A stretch of DNA of 64,000 bases from Chryseobacterium sp. MEBOG06 (GCF_021869765.1 NZ_CP084580.1:2294001-2358000), one strand, 5' to 3'. Counted from the first letter of the stretch, positions 44,191 through 54,344 are shown. The notes: generated from the letters alone by a model not told the origin. Program-made: numbers and translations.

Positions 44191-45003
44191 ATGTCGTTAC
44201 AACAAACTATTGAAAACATTTGGGATAATAGAGATTTATTACAAAATGAAGACAGCAAGAAAGCGATCAGAGAGGTGGTATCTTTATTAGATTCCGGAGA
44301 ACTTCGTGTAGCTGAACCTACAGAAAACGGATGGCAGGTAAATGAATGGGTAAAGAAAGCAGTAGTAATGTACTTCCCAATCCAGAAGATGGAAACTATT
44401 GAAGTAGGTCCGTTTGAATTTCATGACAAAATTCCTTTAAAGAAAAATTATGCGGAAAAAGGAGTAAGAGTTGTACCTCACGCTATTGCAAGAGAGGGTT
44501 CTTTCGTTGCTTCAGGGGTGATCATGATGCCGTCTTATATTAATATCGGTGCTTATGTAGATTCAGGAACAATGGTAGATACTTGGGCTACAGTAGGAAG
44601 CTGTGCGCAGATCGGTAAAAACGTTCACCTGAGTGGTGGTGTTGGTATCGGTGGCGTATTGGAGCCATTACAGGCTGCTCCGGTAATCATTGAAGATGAC
44701 TGTTTCATCGGTTCAAGATGTATCGTAGTAGAAGGAGTTCATGTAGAAAAAGAAGCCGTGTTGGGAGCTAATGTTGTATTAACAGCCTCTACAAAAATCA
44801 TTGATGTTACAGGAGATGAGCCTGTTGAAATCAAAGGTAGAGTACCTGCCCGTTCAGTAGTGATCCCTGGAAGCTATACAAAGCAGTTTCCTGCAGGAGA
44901 ATTTCAGGTTCCTTGCGCATTGATCATTGGTCAGAGAAAAGAATCTACAGATAAGAAAACATCTCTGAATGATGCATTGAGAGATAATAATGTAGCTGTT
45001 TAA
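44191..45003 (+). CDS. dapD: Tetrahydrodipicolinate N-succinyltransferase
   Basis: This 270-residue enzyme succinylates tetrahydrodipicolinate in the lysine/diaminopimelate pathway. The N-terminal helical domain (FVSLQQTIENIWDNRDLL-like start) precedes a left-handed beta-helix of hexapeptide repeats (INIGAYVDSGTMVDTWATVG, IGKNVHLSGGVGIGGV). LEPLQAAPVIIEDD is a conserved catalytic region. The length matches E. coli DapD. It stands alone with a -7-like box just upstream. Confidence 0.95.
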   Translation: MSLQQTIENIWDNRDLLQNEDSKKAIREVVSLLDSGELRVAEPTENGWQVNEWVKKAVVMYFPIQKMETIEVGPFEFHDKIPLKKNYAEKGVRVVPHAIAREGSFVASGVIMMPSYINIGAYVDSGTMVDTWATVGSCAQIGKNVHLSGGVGIGGVLEPLQAAPVIIEDDCFIGSRCIVVEGVHVEKEAVLGANVVLTASTKIIDVTGDEPVEIKGRVPARSVVIPGSYTKQFPAGEFQVPCALIIGQRKESTDKKTSLNDALRDNNVAV

Positions 45004-45033
45004 GATTTAATATTCTAAGCTAATACCACAATT

Positions 45034-46203
45034 TTGAAAGAAAAATTTCTAAAAATACTCTTAAACCCTAAATATATATTTGGGGTTTATCTTATTGTAG
45101 CCATTGCGACTGCACTTTCTAAATTTTCGAGAGGAAATCAGGCAATTAATAATTATCTGATTTTTAAGGGCGTGTTTTTCAATACCCTTGATGAGAAAAA
45201 TCTGTATTTACAATATCCTGAACACTATTCTGATATGAATCATTATGGTGTCTTTTTTAGCTTGCTGATCGCTCCGTTTGCAGTTATGCCGGACTGGTTG
45301 GGAATCTCTCTGTGGAATGTAGCCAATACAGCCATTTTTCTCTACGCGATTCATAAACTTCCGTTTTCAGATCCTAAAAAAGCCCTTTTCGCATTATTAT
45401 GTCTGCAGGAATACATTACTGCTGCGGTAAGCTTACAGTTTAATGTCGCTTTGGTAGGACTTCTAATGTTATCTGCGATATTTGTTTATGAAAGAAAAGA
45501 AGTACAGTCTGCAACAGCGATTGTGGTAGGGATTTTCGTGAAACTATACGGAATTGTAGGATTATCTCAGTTTTTCTTTATTAAAAATAAAGTGAAATTT
45601 ATTCTCTCGGGAATTGTCATTGCCATATTGTGTTTAGTGATTCCAATGATTTATTCCACACCTCAGTTTGTGATTCAAAGTTATGCTGACTGGGCGCATT
45701 CTCTGATCTCAAAAAATAATGATAATCAGGTATTGGGAAATATGCAGGATATATCATTAATGGGATTTGTAAGAAGAATTTTAGGAGATGCTTCTATCTC
45801 TAATCTTACCTTTTTAGCCTTTGGAGTTCCTTTATTTGCTCTGCCCTACATCAGAATAAAACAGTATAAAAACTATGCTTTTCAATTGATGATTCTGGCT
45901 TCTACATTACTATTTCTGGTTTTGTTCAGCTCAGGATCAGAATCGCCGACTTATATTATTGCGGTAGCGGGAGTAATGATCTGGTTTACCCTTCAAAAGG
46001 AAAAAACACCTATTATTATAGGATTGCTGGTTTTTGTAATTATTCTTACCTGTTTCTCTCCATCTGATTTGTTTCCAAAATTTATTAAGCAAAATTATAT
46101 TATTAAATATTCTTTGAAAGCCGTACCTTGTATCCTCGTTTGGCTGCGCGTAACCTATGAGCTCCTGACAAAGGACTTTGAAAAAGATTACACTTTAAAT
46201 TAA
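45034..46203 (+). CDS. Polytopic membrane glycosyltransferase, GT87/DUF2029-like
   Basis: This 389-residue protein has about nine hydrophobic segments (FGVYLIVAIATALSKF, LGISLWNVANTAIFLYAI, FILSGIVIAILCLVIPMIY, and others). The loop after TM1 with DEKNLYLQYPEHYSDMNHY fits the GT87/DUF2029 family of polyprenyl-phosphate sugar-dependent transferases. Translation appears to start at TTG 45034, since no ATG precedes conserved sequence. It ends 3 bp before a GT2 gene, so it starts a four-gene envelope glycan operon. Confidence 0.75.
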   Translation: MKEKFLKILLNPKYIFGVYLIVAIATALSKFSRGNQAINNYLIFKGVFFNTLDEKNLYLQYPEHYSDMNHYGVFFSLLIAPFAVMPDWLGISLWNVANTAIFLYAIHKLPFSDPKKALFALLCLQEYITAAVSLQFNVALVGLLMLSAIFVYERKEVQSATAIVVGIFVKLYGIVGLSQFFFIKNKVKFILSGIVIAILCLVIPMIYSTPQFVIQSYADWAHSLISKNNDNQVLGNMQDISLMGFVRRILGDASISNLTFLAFGVPLFALPYIRIKQYKNYAFQLMILASTLLFLVLFSSGSESPTYIIAVAGVMIWFTLQKEKTPIIIGLLVFVIILTCFSPSDLFPKFIKQNYIIKYSLKAVPCILVWLRVTYELLTKDFEKDYTLN

Positions 46204-46206
46204 TAT

Positions 46207-47136
46207 ATGAAGAAGATCTCAATTGTCATTCCTGCTCATAATGAAGAAGGTAACGTTGCCTTAGTACATGAAAAAATAAAACAGGTTTTTTCAGGATTAA
46301 AAGATTATGATTTTGAAATTATCTTTGTCAATGACGGAAGCAGAGACCATACACAGCAAAAGCTGGAAGAATTATCTCAAAAATTTGAAGAAGTAAAGTA
46401 TATTGAATTTTCAAGAAATTTTGGACATCAGCCTGCCGTAAAAGCAGGAATGGATCATGCGAATGGTAACGCAGTCATCTCTATGGATGGTGATCTCCAG
46501 CATCCGCCTGAGCTGATTCCTGAAATGATCCAAAAATGGGAAGAAGGCTATGATGTTGTTTTTACGGTGAGAACTTACCCTAAAGAAATATCCTATTTTA
46601 AAAGAAAAACATCTGATCTTTTTTATAAACTATTATCAAGTCTTTCCGATGTCAATCTGACAAAAGGAGGAGGGTCTGATTTTAGATTAATGGATGCTAA
46701 TGCCGTTCAGGTAATGCGTAATTTCAATGAAGATGACTTGTTCCTTAGAGGATTAACCAGCTGGATGGGTTTCAAACAGATCGGAATCGACTTTAAAGCC
46801 AATGAAAGAGTGTCGGGAGAAAGCAGCTATAACCTTAAGAAGATGTTTACTTTTGCTTTCACGGGAATTACAGCTTTCAGTGTAAAACCTCTTTACCTGG
46901 CTGCATACCTTGGATTTCTGTTTTCTGCAGTTTCAGTGTTAGGATATGGAGGATATGTTCTCCATTCTTTTATTGCCGGTACTGAAATCTCAGGATGGGC
47001 ATCATTGATTATGACCATTGTTTTCTTTGGAGGGTTACAGTTAATCATCATGGGAATCATGGGAATCTATCTGGGTAAAATATTTAAACAGGTGAAAGAC
47101 AGACCTAATTATATTATTAAAAACAAAAATTTTTAA
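46207..47136 (+). CDS. Family 2 glycosyltransferase, DPM/ArnC-like with C-terminal TM pair
   Basis: This 309-residue GT2 enzyme begins ISIVIPAHNEEGNVALVHEK. The nucleotide-sugar/metal site is MDGDLQHPPELIPEM, and the acceptor loop includes GGGSDFRLMD. Two C-terminal transmembrane helices (LAAYLGFLFSAVSVLGYGGY, IMTIVFFGGLQLIIMGIMGI) tie it to the membrane, as in polyprenyl-phosphate glycosyltransferases such as ArnC and GtrB. It would make a lipid-linked sugar donor for the adjacent GT87 protein, which is inference. Confidence 0.88.
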   Translation: MKKISIVIPAHNEEGNVALVHEKIKQVFSGLKDYDFEIIFVNDGSRDHTQQKLEELSQKFEEVKYIEFSRNFGHQPAVKAGMDHANGNAVISMDGDLQHPPELIPEMIQKWEEGYDVVFTVRTYPKEISYFKRKTSDLFYKLLSSLSDVNLTKGGGSDFRLMDANAVQVMRNFNEDDLFLRGLTSWMGFKQIGIDFKANERVSGESSYNLKKMFTFAFTGITAFSVKPLYLAAYLGFLFSAVSVLGYGGYVLHSFIAGTEISGWASLIMTIVFFGGLQLIIMGIMGIYLGKIFKQVKDRPNYIIKNKNF

Positions 47137-47137
47137 A

Positions 47138-47914
47138 ATGGTTTTATTAAGTTTTGACATTGAAGAATTTGATATGCCATTAGAGTATAAGGGTGAAATT
47201 CCCTTTGAAAAGCAAATTTCAATTTCGCAGACCGGGCTGGAAAGGATATTGGATATCCTTCAAAAACATAATGCCAAAGCTACTTTTTTTTCTACAGTAG
47301 TTTTTGCCGAAAACAGCAGGTATCTCATCGAAAGATTATTAAAGGAAGGTCATGAATTGGCTTCCCATACCTGGTTTCATTCAGAATTTGAAAACAAACA
47401 CCTTAAAGAGTCACGGGAAAAACTGGAGGATCTGTTTTCAACGAAAGTAACTGGCTTACGAATGCCAAGAATGATGCCGGTAGATGATAAAGAGGTTGAG
47501 AAGGCAGGATATTCTTACAATTCGTCTATCAATCCTACGTTCTTACCCGGAAGATATAACAACTTAAAAGTATCGAGAACCTACTATAAAGAAGGAAAGG
47601 TAACCCAGGTTCCTGCATCCGTATCTCCGAATTTCAGAATCCCTTTATTCTGGCTTAGTTTTCATAATTTTCCGCTGTCAGTCTATAAAAAACTGGCTTC
47701 AGATACCTTGAAAAAAGACCAATATCTTAATATTTATTTCCATCCGTGGGAATTTGCAGAAATTAAAGATGAAGCCTTTAAACTTCCAGGATTTACCGTA
47801 AAAAACTCCGGAAAAGATATGGTGGAAAGATTTGATTCGTTTGTAGGGTGGCTTAAAGAGAAAGGACATACATTCGGAACATTTCAGGAATTTCAAAAAC
47901 AGATACAACGATGA
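47138..47914 (+). CDS. Polysaccharide deacetylase (NodB/CE4)
   Basis: This 258-residue NodB-fold protein has the catalytic Asp/metal motif SFDIEEFDMP at the N-terminus and the His motif SHTWFHSEF (HxxxH). Motif 3 appears as GLRMPRMMP and the later HPWEF has the leaving-group His. It would remove acetyl groups from a sugar polymer or lipid-linked precursor. It lacks a signal peptide and is one base after the GT2 stop; its stop overlaps the next start by 4 bp (ATGA). Confidence 0.9.
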   Translation: MVLLSFDIEEFDMPLEYKGEIPFEKQISISQTGLERILDILQKHNAKATFFSTVVFAENSRYLIERLLKEGHELASHTWFHSEFENKHLKESREKLEDLFSTKVTGLRMPRMMPVDDKEVEKAGYSYNSSINPTFLPGRYNNLKVSRTYYKEGKVTQVPASVSPNFRIPLFWLSFHNFPLSVYKKLASDTLKKDQYLNIYFHPWEFAEIKDEAFKLPGFTVKNSGKDMVERFDSFVGWLKEKGHTFGTFQEFQKQIQR

Positions 47915-49008
47915 AAATTGCCTTTGACGCAAAACGTTTTTTCCATAATACGTCCGGGCTGGGCAATTACTCAAGAGATCTTGTAAGAATACTCTCTCAG
48001 TATGAGCCGGACAACGACTACCTGCTGCTGAATAAAAACAGATCAGAGCGGGGAAAAGACATTCTGGAACGCCCCAATGTTCAGTTTGCGGCTACTTCAA
48101 AGGGGAAATTTTCCCGTCAGCTTGCTATGGGAAAAGATGCCCAAAAACTGGGAGCAGATATTTTTCATGGCTTATCCGGTGAACTCCCTTTAAAATGGGA
48201 TCAGAAACCGATTAAAAAGATCGTTACCATTCATGATCTTATCTTTATGAGATACCCACAGTATTATTCTTTTTTTGACAGGAAAATACACTTCTGGAAA
48301 TTTAAAAAAGCCGCTGATACAGCTGATAAGATCATTGCCATTTCTGAACAGACCAAAAGGGATATTATCCAGTATTTGAAAGTTCCTGAAAGCAAGATTG
48401 AAGTGATCTATCAGGGCTGCCACAAAGCATTTAAAGAACAGCAGTCTCCGGAATTGATGCAGGCTGCAAAAGAAAAATATAAACTGCCGGAAAGGTTTAT
48501 TCTGAACGTAGGAACCATTGAAGAACGTAAGAACCTGTTGAATGTAGTAAAAGCAGTTAACGGAACCGAAATTCCATTGGTGGTGGTAGGCAGAAAGACA
48601 AAATATTATCAGAAAATAGACCGTTTTATCAAAAAGAATAAGATGGAAAAGCAGGTGCTGTTCCTGGAAGGTGTTTCTATGGATGAACTGGCTGTGATCT
48701 ACAAACTGGCTGATATTTTCGTATACCCCAGCTTCTTTGAAGGCTTTGGAATTCCTGTAATTGAGGCTCTTTTCTCAAAGACGGTAACCGTAACCAGCAA
48801 TACAAGCTGTCTGCCCGAGGCAGGAGGAAAAGATTCCGTTTATATTGATCCCGATAATGATGTAGATATCAGGGCTAAAATAAAATTTCTCTGGGAAAAT
48901 GAATCCGAGAGAAAACGCCGTGAGGAAAAGGGTTTCGAGTTTGTTCAGAAATTTAATGACGAACGAATTGCCAAAGAACTGATGAATTTTTATCAAAAAA
49001 TATTCTGA
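47911..49008 (+). CDS. Family 4 glycosyltransferase
   Basis: This 365-residue GT-B enzyme shows the N-terminal glycine loop FHNTSGLGNYSRDLV and the C-terminal donor motif YPSFFEGFGIPVIEALF, the EX7E signature of retaining GT4 transferases. The inter-domain link NVGTIEERKNLLNVVKA is also typical. It overlaps the deacetylase by 4 bp, so it is the last gene of the glycan operon. The histidine promoter begins just 7 bp after its stop, so terminator and promoter must lie back to back. Confidence 0.9.
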   Translation: MKIAFDAKRFFHNTSGLGNYSRDLVRILSQYEPDNDYLLLNKNRSERGKDILERPNVQFAATSKGKFSRQLAMGKDAQKLGADIFHGLSGELPLKWDQKPIKKIVTIHDLIFMRYPQYYSFFDRKIHFWKFKKAADTADKIIAISEQTKRDIIQYLKVPESKIEVIYQGCHKAFKEQQSPELMQAAKEKYKLPERFILNVGTIEERKNLLNVVKAVNGTEIPLVVVGRKTKYYQKIDRFIKKNKMEKQVLFLEGVSMDELAVIYKLADIFVYPSFFEGFGIPVIEALFSKTVTVTSNTSCLPEAGGKDSVYIDPDNDVDIRAKIKFLWENESERKRREEKGFEFVQKFNDERIAKELMNFYQKIF

Positions 49009-49014
49009 AAAAAC

Positions 49015-49044
49015 TTTGCCATTTAAAAATAAATCCTACATTTG
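49015..49044 (+). promoter_or_regulatory. Promoter of the histidine operon
   Basis: TTTG (49015-49018) and TACATTTG (49037-49044) are 18 nt apart and match the Bacteroidota TTTG...TAnnTTTG consensus. Transcription should start near 49049-49051, about 12 nt before the leader-peptide ATG. Confidence 0.65.
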
Positions 49045-49061
49045 CATCAGAATTCAATACA

Positions 49062-49112
49062 ATGAAACCAACTTTTTTAGCATTACATCATTATTATCAT
49101 CATCTCTGTTAG
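49062..49112 (+). CDS. hisL: Histidine operon leader peptide
   Basis: A 16-codon ORF encodes MKPTFLALHHYYHHLC, with His codons at 49086-49091 and 49098-49103, and ends at TAG 49110-49112. Four His codons in six, between a promoter and a terminator in front of hisG, is the signature of ribosome-mediated attenuation. The stop codon overlaps the 5' copy of AGACGG (49111-49116), so ribosome position directly decides which hairpin forms. The symbol is by analogy with hisL of enterobacteria; the sequence itself is unrelated. Confidence 0.82.
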   Translation: MKPTFLALHHYYHHLC

Positions 49113-49190
49113 ACGGAATTGATTGATATTATGTGTATACTAAAATCAAAAATAATTAAAAACCGTCTGAGTAAATAGACGGTTTTTTTG
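49111..49190 (+). promoter_or_regulatory. His attenuator: antiterminator / terminator switch
   Basis: AGACGG occurs twice (49111-49116 and 49177-49182), and its complement CCGTCT lies between (49163-49168). Pairing of the second and third elements gives a strong intrinsic terminator, AAAAACCGTCT (49158-49168) with AGACGGTTTTTTT (49177-49189). Pairing of the first and second elements forms the antiterminator. A ribosome stalled at the His codons leaves the first AGACGG free (operon on); one that reaches the stop covers it (operon off). The switch is directly readable from sequence; the regulatory outcome is inferred from known his/trp attenuators. Confidence 0.8.
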
Positions 49191-49259
49191 TTTCCTGAAT
49201 CCTCCTCAGAAATTTTCAACAGATCATCTTTTATTTACTCAGACCTCAAAAAAGGCGAA

Positions 49260-50117
49260 ATGAGTAAATTAAAAATTGCGATACAAAAAAGCGGACGGCT
49301 TTACGAAGAATCACTACAGCTTCTCAAAGATTGTGGAATATTGGTCAACAACGGAAAAGACCAGCTTAAAGTTTCAGTAGATAACTTTCCCATGGAGATT
49401 ATGTATCTCCGGAATTCAGACATTCCGCAATACCTTGAAGACGGAGTGGTAGATATTGCCATTGTAGGTGAAAATCTTTTGATTGAGAAACAAAAAAAGA
49501 TTCAGGTTGTTCAGAAACTTGGCTTCTCAAAATGCCGGGTATCTATTGCCGTTCCCAAAGAAATTGAAACCGATGATCTCAGTTTTTTCCAGGGGAAAAA
49601 GATTGCCACTTCTTACCCGAATACTCTTAAAAATTTTTTAGAAAAAAAAGAAATCGTATCAGACATTCATATTATTTCTGGCTCGGTGGAAATTGCTCCC
49701 AATATTGGCCTGGCTGATGGTATCTGTGATATTGTAAGTTCAGGAAGTACGCTGTTCAAAAATGGACTTAGAGAAACTGTTACCTTACTGAAATCGGAGG
49801 CAGTACTGGCAAAAAACCCTGAACTGTCCCCAGAAAAAGCAGCTATTCTTGACAAGTTTTTATTCCGGATTAAAGCCGTTTTAAGAGCTAAAAATTCAAA
49901 ATATATTCTAATGAATGTTCCCAATGATAAAATTCAGAAAATAGCTGAAGTTCTTCCGGTTCTGAAAAGTCCTACCGTCATTCCGCTGGCGGAAGAAGGC
50001 TGGAGCAGTATTCATTCTGTGATTGATGAAGAACGATTTTGGGATGTTATTGATGAACTTAAAGACAATGGTGCGCAGGATATTTTAATCATTCCCATCG
50101 ATAAAATGGTCATTTAA
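49260..50117 (+). CDS. hisG: ATP phosphoribosyltransferase, long form
   Basis: This 285-residue enzyme condenses ATP with PRPP in the first step of histidine synthesis. The start MSKLKIAIQKSGRLYEESL is at 49260; the longer frame from 49188 runs back into the terminator T-tract and is rejected. The DIAIVGENLL and PRPP-loop-like DIVSSGSTLFKNGL (near residue 160) are family hallmarks. The extra C-terminal PII-like ~75 residues mark the long hexameric, feedback-inhibited type, so HisZ is not needed. The gene is 70 bp after the attenuator. Confidence 0.95.
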   Translation: MSKLKIAIQKSGRLYEESLQLLKDCGILVNNGKDQLKVSVDNFPMEIMYLRNSDIPQYLEDGVVDIAIVGENLLIEKQKKIQVVQKLGFSKCRVSIAVPKEIETDDLSFFQGKKIATSYPNTLKNFLEKKEIVSDIHIISGSVEIAPNIGLADGICDIVSSGSTLFKNGLRETVTLLKSEAVLAKNPELSPEKAAILDKFLFRIKAVLRAKNSKYILMNVPNDKIQKIAEVLPVLKSPTVIPLAEEGWSSIHSVIDEERFWDVIDELKDNGAQDILIIPIDKMVI

Positions 50118-50127
50118 AAACTAAAAT

Positions 50128-51405
50128 ATGAATATCTATAAATATCCGAAAAAAGAGATTTGGAACGATCTTGTGAAACGTCCGGTTCTCAAACAGGAAG
50201 AAATTTCTGCCCTTATCCAGGAAATCTTTACAGAAGTTGGAAAAAATGGAGATCAGGCTTTGATTGATTTCAACAGGCAGTTTGATAAAGCCGAAACACC
50301 AGGCATTATAGTAACCGCGGCTGAAATTGACAATGCTGAGAATCAGATAACAGCTGATTTGAAAGAAGCTATTCAACAGGCAAAGGAGAATATCGCAAAG
50401 TTCCACGAATCACAAAGAGTAGAAATCCGGAAAATTGAAACCACAAAAGGAGTTGTTTGCTGGAGAGAGAACAGAGCTGTAGAGAAAGTAGGAATTTATA
50501 TTCCGGGTGGAACAGCTCCTTTATTTTCTACGGTTTTAATGTTGGCTGTACCGGCTAACCTGGCGGGATGTAAAGAAATTATTCTCTGTACCCCACCTGA
50601 TAAAAACGGAGATGTCAATCCTGCTATTTTATATGCCGCGAAGCTTTGCGGGGTTTCCCGAATTTTTAAAACGGGTGGGGCTCAGGCAGTAGCAGCAATG
50701 ACTTTAGGAACGGAAAGCATTCCGGAAGTATATAAAATTTTTGGTCCCGGAAACCAGTTTGTAGTGGCTGCCAAAGAATATGCCCAGCGGTATGGAGTAG
50801 CCATTGATATGCCGGCAGGTCCAAGTGAAGTCCTTGTTATAGCAGATGAGCAGGCGGTTCCTGAATTCTGCGCAGCAGATCTTCTTTCACAGGCAGAACA
50901 CGGAAGTGACAGCCAGGTTGTATTCATTACAACTGACATTAAAGTTTTTGATGAGACAATTAATGCTGTTGATCATCAGATCAGTGGTTTACCCAGAAGT
51001 GAAATGGCAAAAGTTGCATTAGAAAACAGTTCTTTTATTTTAGTTAATTCCCTGGAAGAAGCTCTTGAGTTCAGTAATCTTTATGCTCCGGAACATCTCA
51101 TTCTGGCACTGAAAAACTTCGAAAATTATATTCCTGTGATTCAGAATGCAGGTTCTGTTTTCCTTGGGAATTATTCCTGTGAAAGTGCCGGGGACTATGC
51201 CAGCGGAACCAATCACACGCTTCCGACTAATGCATACGCAAAAAATTACAGCGGGGTATCTCTGGATAGCTTTGTTAAGAAAATAACCTTCCAGCATCTT
51301 TCCAAAGAGGGACTTCAAAATTTAGGAAAAACAATAGAGCTTATGGCGGAAGCAGAAGGCCTGTTTGCCCATAAAAATGCAGTATCAATAAGATTAAAAG
51401 AATAA
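50128..51405 (+). CDS. hisD: Histidinol dehydrogenase
   Basis: This 425-residue enzyme carries out the last two oxidations to histidine with NAD+ and Zn. The signatures are [45 protein letters not shown] and [10 protein letters not shown], with the later APEHL and [11 protein letters not shown] zinc/substrate region. It is 10 bp after hisG, and its C-terminus is complete. Confidence 0.97.
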   Translation: MNIYKYPKKEIWNDLVKRPVLKQEEISALIQEIFTEVGKNGDQALIDFNRQFDKAETPGIIVTAAEIDNAENQITADLKEAIQQAKENIAKFHESQRVEIRKIETTKGVVCWRENRAVEKVGIYIPGGTAPLFSTVLMLAVPANLAGCKEIILCTPPDKNGDVNPAILYAAKLCGVSRIFKTGGAQAVAAMTLGTESIPEVYKIFGPGNQFVVAAKEYAQRYGVAIDMPAGPSEVLVIADEQAVPEFCAADLLSQAEHGSDSQVVFITTDIKVFDETINAVDHQISGLPRSEMAKVALENSSFILVNSLEEALEFSNLYAPEHLILALKNFENYIPVIQNAGSVFLGNYSCESAGDYASGTNHTLPTNAYAKNYSGVSLDSFVKKITFQHLSKEGLQNLGKTIELMAEAEGLFAHKNAVSIRLKE

Positions 51406-51636
51406 ATGTTGGGTAATGCAAATTCACAAGGATTTTATTCCCGATAAAATTGAAAAATGTAAAACGGTAATTAATCCTTTGCTGAAAATTCTGCGCCTAT
51501 ATAACATAAGATAAAAAGAAATTACGCCCTTGTGCTTATTTAAAAAAACCATTAAGAAAAGAAAGTTTCCAGGAAGAACGAAGATTCAGATTGATCTGTA
51601 ATGGTTAAGAAAAGATTTAAAATGAAAAGCAATACA
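51406..51636 (+). other. Unusual gap inside the his operon
   Basis: About 230 bp separate hisD from the preferred hisC start, whereas every other his junction is tight or overlapping. No gene, terminator or consensus promoter was found. It may carry an internal promoter, an RNA element or the scar of a lost gene. Confidence 0.4.
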
Positions 51637-52668
51637 ATGAAAAATAACAGTATCAAAACTTTAGTACGCCAAAATATATTACAATTACAGCCTTATATCA
51701 GCTTCAGGGATCATAATGAATTCGGCTCACCCGTATTTCTGGATGCCAATGAGAGTCCTTTTGGGGAATGTAACCGCTATCCGGATTCTACCCAGAAAAA
51801 ACTTAAAAACCGTTTAGCAGAACTTAAAAAGTTATCTCCGTCACAGATGGCTATAGGAAACGGAAGCGATGAATTGATCGATTTGATTATAAAAATTTTC
51901 TGTGAGCCTAAAAAGGACTCTATTTTAATGATGAATCCCTCTTTTGCGATGTATGGTTTTTATGCCACCATTAATGAAAACAGAGTTTTAAAGCTTGATC
52001 TGAATGAGGATTTTGAAATAATAAAAGAAGACTTTTTAAGTAGTATAAAGGAAGAGTCTATCAAGGTTTTCTTCCTGTGCTCTCCCAATAATCCCACGGG
52101 AAACAGCGTAGAAGATATAGAATTTTACCTTCAGAATTTTAACGGAATAGTAGTGGTAGATGAAGCTTATATTGAGTTTTCCGGGAAAAAATCAAGTCTG
52201 GAGCTTCTTGATAAATACCCGAATCTGATCGTTTTGCAAACTTTCTCAAAAGCGTGGGGAATTGCAGGAGCAAGAGTAGGGATGGCGTATGCCTCTGAAG
52301 AGATTATTACTTTAATCAATACCGTAAAAGCTCCTTATAACGTTAATGTATTAAGTCAGGAGCTGATTTTAAAATCACTCAGCGAGGAAGGTAGGCTTAC
52401 AGAAAATGTAAATAAAATTCTGGAAGAAAGAACGTGGCTTCAGGAGCAGTTTAAAGGAATTGAATGCATTGAAAAAGTATTTCCTACAGATGCCAACTTC
52501 TTTTTGATTGCGATGAAAAATATAGAGCAGGTATACGCGGAAATGCTCGATAAAGAGATTCTGACAAGCAGAAGAGATCCGGCGATTCCGGGATGTATCA
52601 GAATCAACGTGGGGAACCGACAGGAAAATGAAAGGCTAATTGATCTTTTAAAAAATATTCAGCTATGA
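51637..52668 (+). CDS. hisC: Histidinol-phosphate aminotransferase
   Basis: This fold-type I PLP enzyme converts imidazole-acetol phosphate to histidinol phosphate. PLP-site motifs are [19 protein letters not shown] and the Schiff-base Lys in [13 protein letters not shown]. Starts at 51601, 51622 and 51637 are all in frame; [13 protein letters not shown] at 51637 best fits the family N-terminus (343 residues). Its last 4 bases overlap hisB (ATGA). Confidence 0.94.
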   Translation: MKNNSIKTLVRQNILQLQPYISFRDHNEFGSPVFLDANESPFGECNRYPDSTQKKLKNRLAELKKLSPSQMAIGNGSDELIDLIIKIFCEPKKDSILMMNPSFAMYGFYATINENRVLKLDLNEDFEIIKEDFLSSIKEESIKVFFLCSPNNPTGNSVEDIEFYLQNFNGIVVVDEAYIEFSGKKSSLELLDKYPNLIVLQTFSKAWGIAGARVGMAYASEEIITLINTVKAPYNVNVLSQELILKSLSEEGRLTENVNKILEERTWLQEQFKGIECIEKVFPTDANFFLIAMKNIEQVYAEMLDKEILTSRRDPAIPGCIRINVGNRQENERLIDLLKNIQL

Positions 52669-53759
52669 AAAAAGTACTCTTTATAGACCGGGACGGAACA
52701 TTGATAATGGAGCCTCCCACAGATTTTCAGGTAGATTCATTAGAAAAGCTTGAGTTTTATCCCGGAGTATTTCAAAACCTTGCAAAAATTGCCAATGAAC
52801 TGGACTATGAACTGGTTATGGTCACCAATCAGGATGGTTTAGGAACTGAAAGTTTTCCCTTTGAAGATTTTAACAAACCTCATCAGAAAATGCTGGAAGC
52901 ACTCGGAAATGAAGGTATTATTTTTAGTGATATTTTGATTGATAAAAGCTTTGAATATGAAAATCTTCCTACCAGAAAACCCGGAACAGGACTGCTTGGG
53001 AAATATATATATGGGAACTATGATCTTGAAAATTCGTATGTAATCGGAGATCGAAGTACGGATGTTCAACTCGCTGAAAATTTAGGATCTAAAGCTATTT
53101 TTCTAAATGAAAACTTTAATGCCAAAGCTGATCTTACCACAACCTCATGGGCGGAGATTTACTGGTTTTTGAAGAGCGGAATGAGAAAAGCCAGCGTATT
53201 CAGAAAGACCAATGAAACTGAAATAGAAATTGAAGTAAATCTCGATGGCAAAGGGAAATCTGAAATTTCAACAGGGCTGCATTTCTTTGACCATATGCTG
53301 GATCAGATTGCCAGACACGGAAATATGGATCTTCGAATTAAAGTAAACGGAGATTTGTCTGTAGATGAGCACCATACCATAGAAGATACGGGAATTGTCC
53401 TGGGAGAGGCTGTTATAAAGGCATTAGGTAAGAAAAAAGGAATCGAGAGATATGGTTTCTTACTTCCGATGGATGACTGCCTGGCTCAGGTCGCGATTGA
53501 TTTTGGAGGAAGACCATGGCTGGTTTGGGATGCTCCTTTTAAAAGAGAAAAAATTGGAGATATGCCTACAGAAATGTTTTTCCACTTTTTTAAGTCTTTT
53601 GCAGACTCTTCAAAATGCAATCTGAATATAAAAGCAGAAGGGGATAATGAGCACCACAAAATAGAATCTGTCTTCAAAGCATTTGCAAAAGCCGTGAAAA
53701 TGGCAGTGAACCAATCTGATATTAACTACAGTTTACCTTCTACAAAAGGAAGTTTATAA
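52665..53759 (+). CDS. hisB: Bifunctional histidinol-phosphatase / imidazoleglycerol-phosphate dehydratase
   Basis: This 364-residue fusion has an N-terminal HAD phosphatase ([14 protein letters not shown], residues ~1-165) and a C-terminal IGP dehydratase (from about 172). Dehydratase hallmarks are [27 protein letters not shown] and [15 protein letters not shown]. It supplies two non-consecutive steps of the pathway, like the E. coli fusion. It overlaps hisC by 4 bp and ends 3 bp before hisH. Confidence 0.96.
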   Translation: MKKVLFIDRDGTLIMEPPTDFQVDSLEKLEFYPGVFQNLAKIANELDYELVMVTNQDGLGTESFPFEDFNKPHQKMLEALGNEGIIFSDILIDKSFEYENLPTRKPGTGLLGKYIYGNYDLENSYVIGDRSTDVQLAENLGSKAIFLNENFNAKADLTTTSWAEIYWFLKSGMRKASVFRKTNETEIEIEVNLDGKGKSEISTGLHFFDHMLDQIARHGNMDLRIKVNGDLSVDEHHTIEDTGIVLGEAVIKALGKKKGIERYGFLLPMDDCLAQVAIDFGGRPWLVWDAPFKREKIGDMPTEMFFHFFKSFADSSKCNLNIKAEGDNEHHKIESVFKAFAKAVKMAVNQSDINYSLPSTKGSL

Positions 53760-53762
53760 AGA

Positions 53763-54344
53763 ATGATCGCAATAATAAAATATAACGGCGGAAATGTAAA
53801 CTCTGTTCAGAATGCGCTGAACAGGCTGAATGTGGATTCTGTAATTACAGATGATCCTGAGCAGATTTTAAAAGCCGATAAGGTTATTTTTCCCGGTGTA
53901 GGAGAGGCCTCTTCAACAATGAAACTATTGAAGGAAAAAAAGCTTGATCTGCTTATTCCAAATCTAAAACAGCCGGTTCTGGGAATATGTCTGGGGATGC
54001 AGCTGATGTGTAAAGGAAATGAAGAAGGAAATACGCAGGGAATGGGAATTTTTGATATTGAGGTCAGAAAGTTCCCATCCAGAGATATTGTACCTCATAT
54101 GGGCTGGAATACCGTCTCTGGTAATGATTTTTCACTGTTTTCAGGAATTGAAAAGGAGAGTGATCTGTATTTCGTTCACAGTTACTATTGTGAACTGTCG
54201 GATTTTACAACTTCAGTCTGTGATTATATTTTGCCATTCAGTGCTTCTCTTCAGAAAGATAATTTCTATGCAGTACAGTTTCACCCTGAAAAATCGGGAA
54301 ATACAGGCAGTCAGATCATCCGTAATTTTATACACTTATCATGA
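53763..54344 (+). CDS. hisH: Imidazole glycerol phosphate synthase, glutaminase subunit
   Basis: This 193-residue class I glutamine amidotransferase has Cys76 (GICLGMQLM), His174 and Glu176 (FHPEKSG), the Cys-His-Glu triad. It feeds ammonia through a tunnel to HisF. It ends in an ATGA overlap with hisA. Confidence 0.95.
   Translation: MIAIIKYNGGNVNSVQNALNRLNVDSVITDDPEQILKADKVIFPGVGEASSTMKLLKEKKLDLLIPNLKQPVLGICLGMQLMCKGNEEGNTQGMGIFDIEVRKFPSRDIVPHMGWNTVSGNDFSLFSGIEKESDLYFVHSYYCELSDFTTSVCDYILPFSASLQKDNFYAVQFHPEKSGNTGSQIIRNFIHLS

Noticed and set aside
49188..49259. Upstream extension of hisG
   Set aside because: The extra 24 codons begin in the attenuator T-tract and do not match the HisG N-terminus, which starts at MSKLKIAIQKSGRL.
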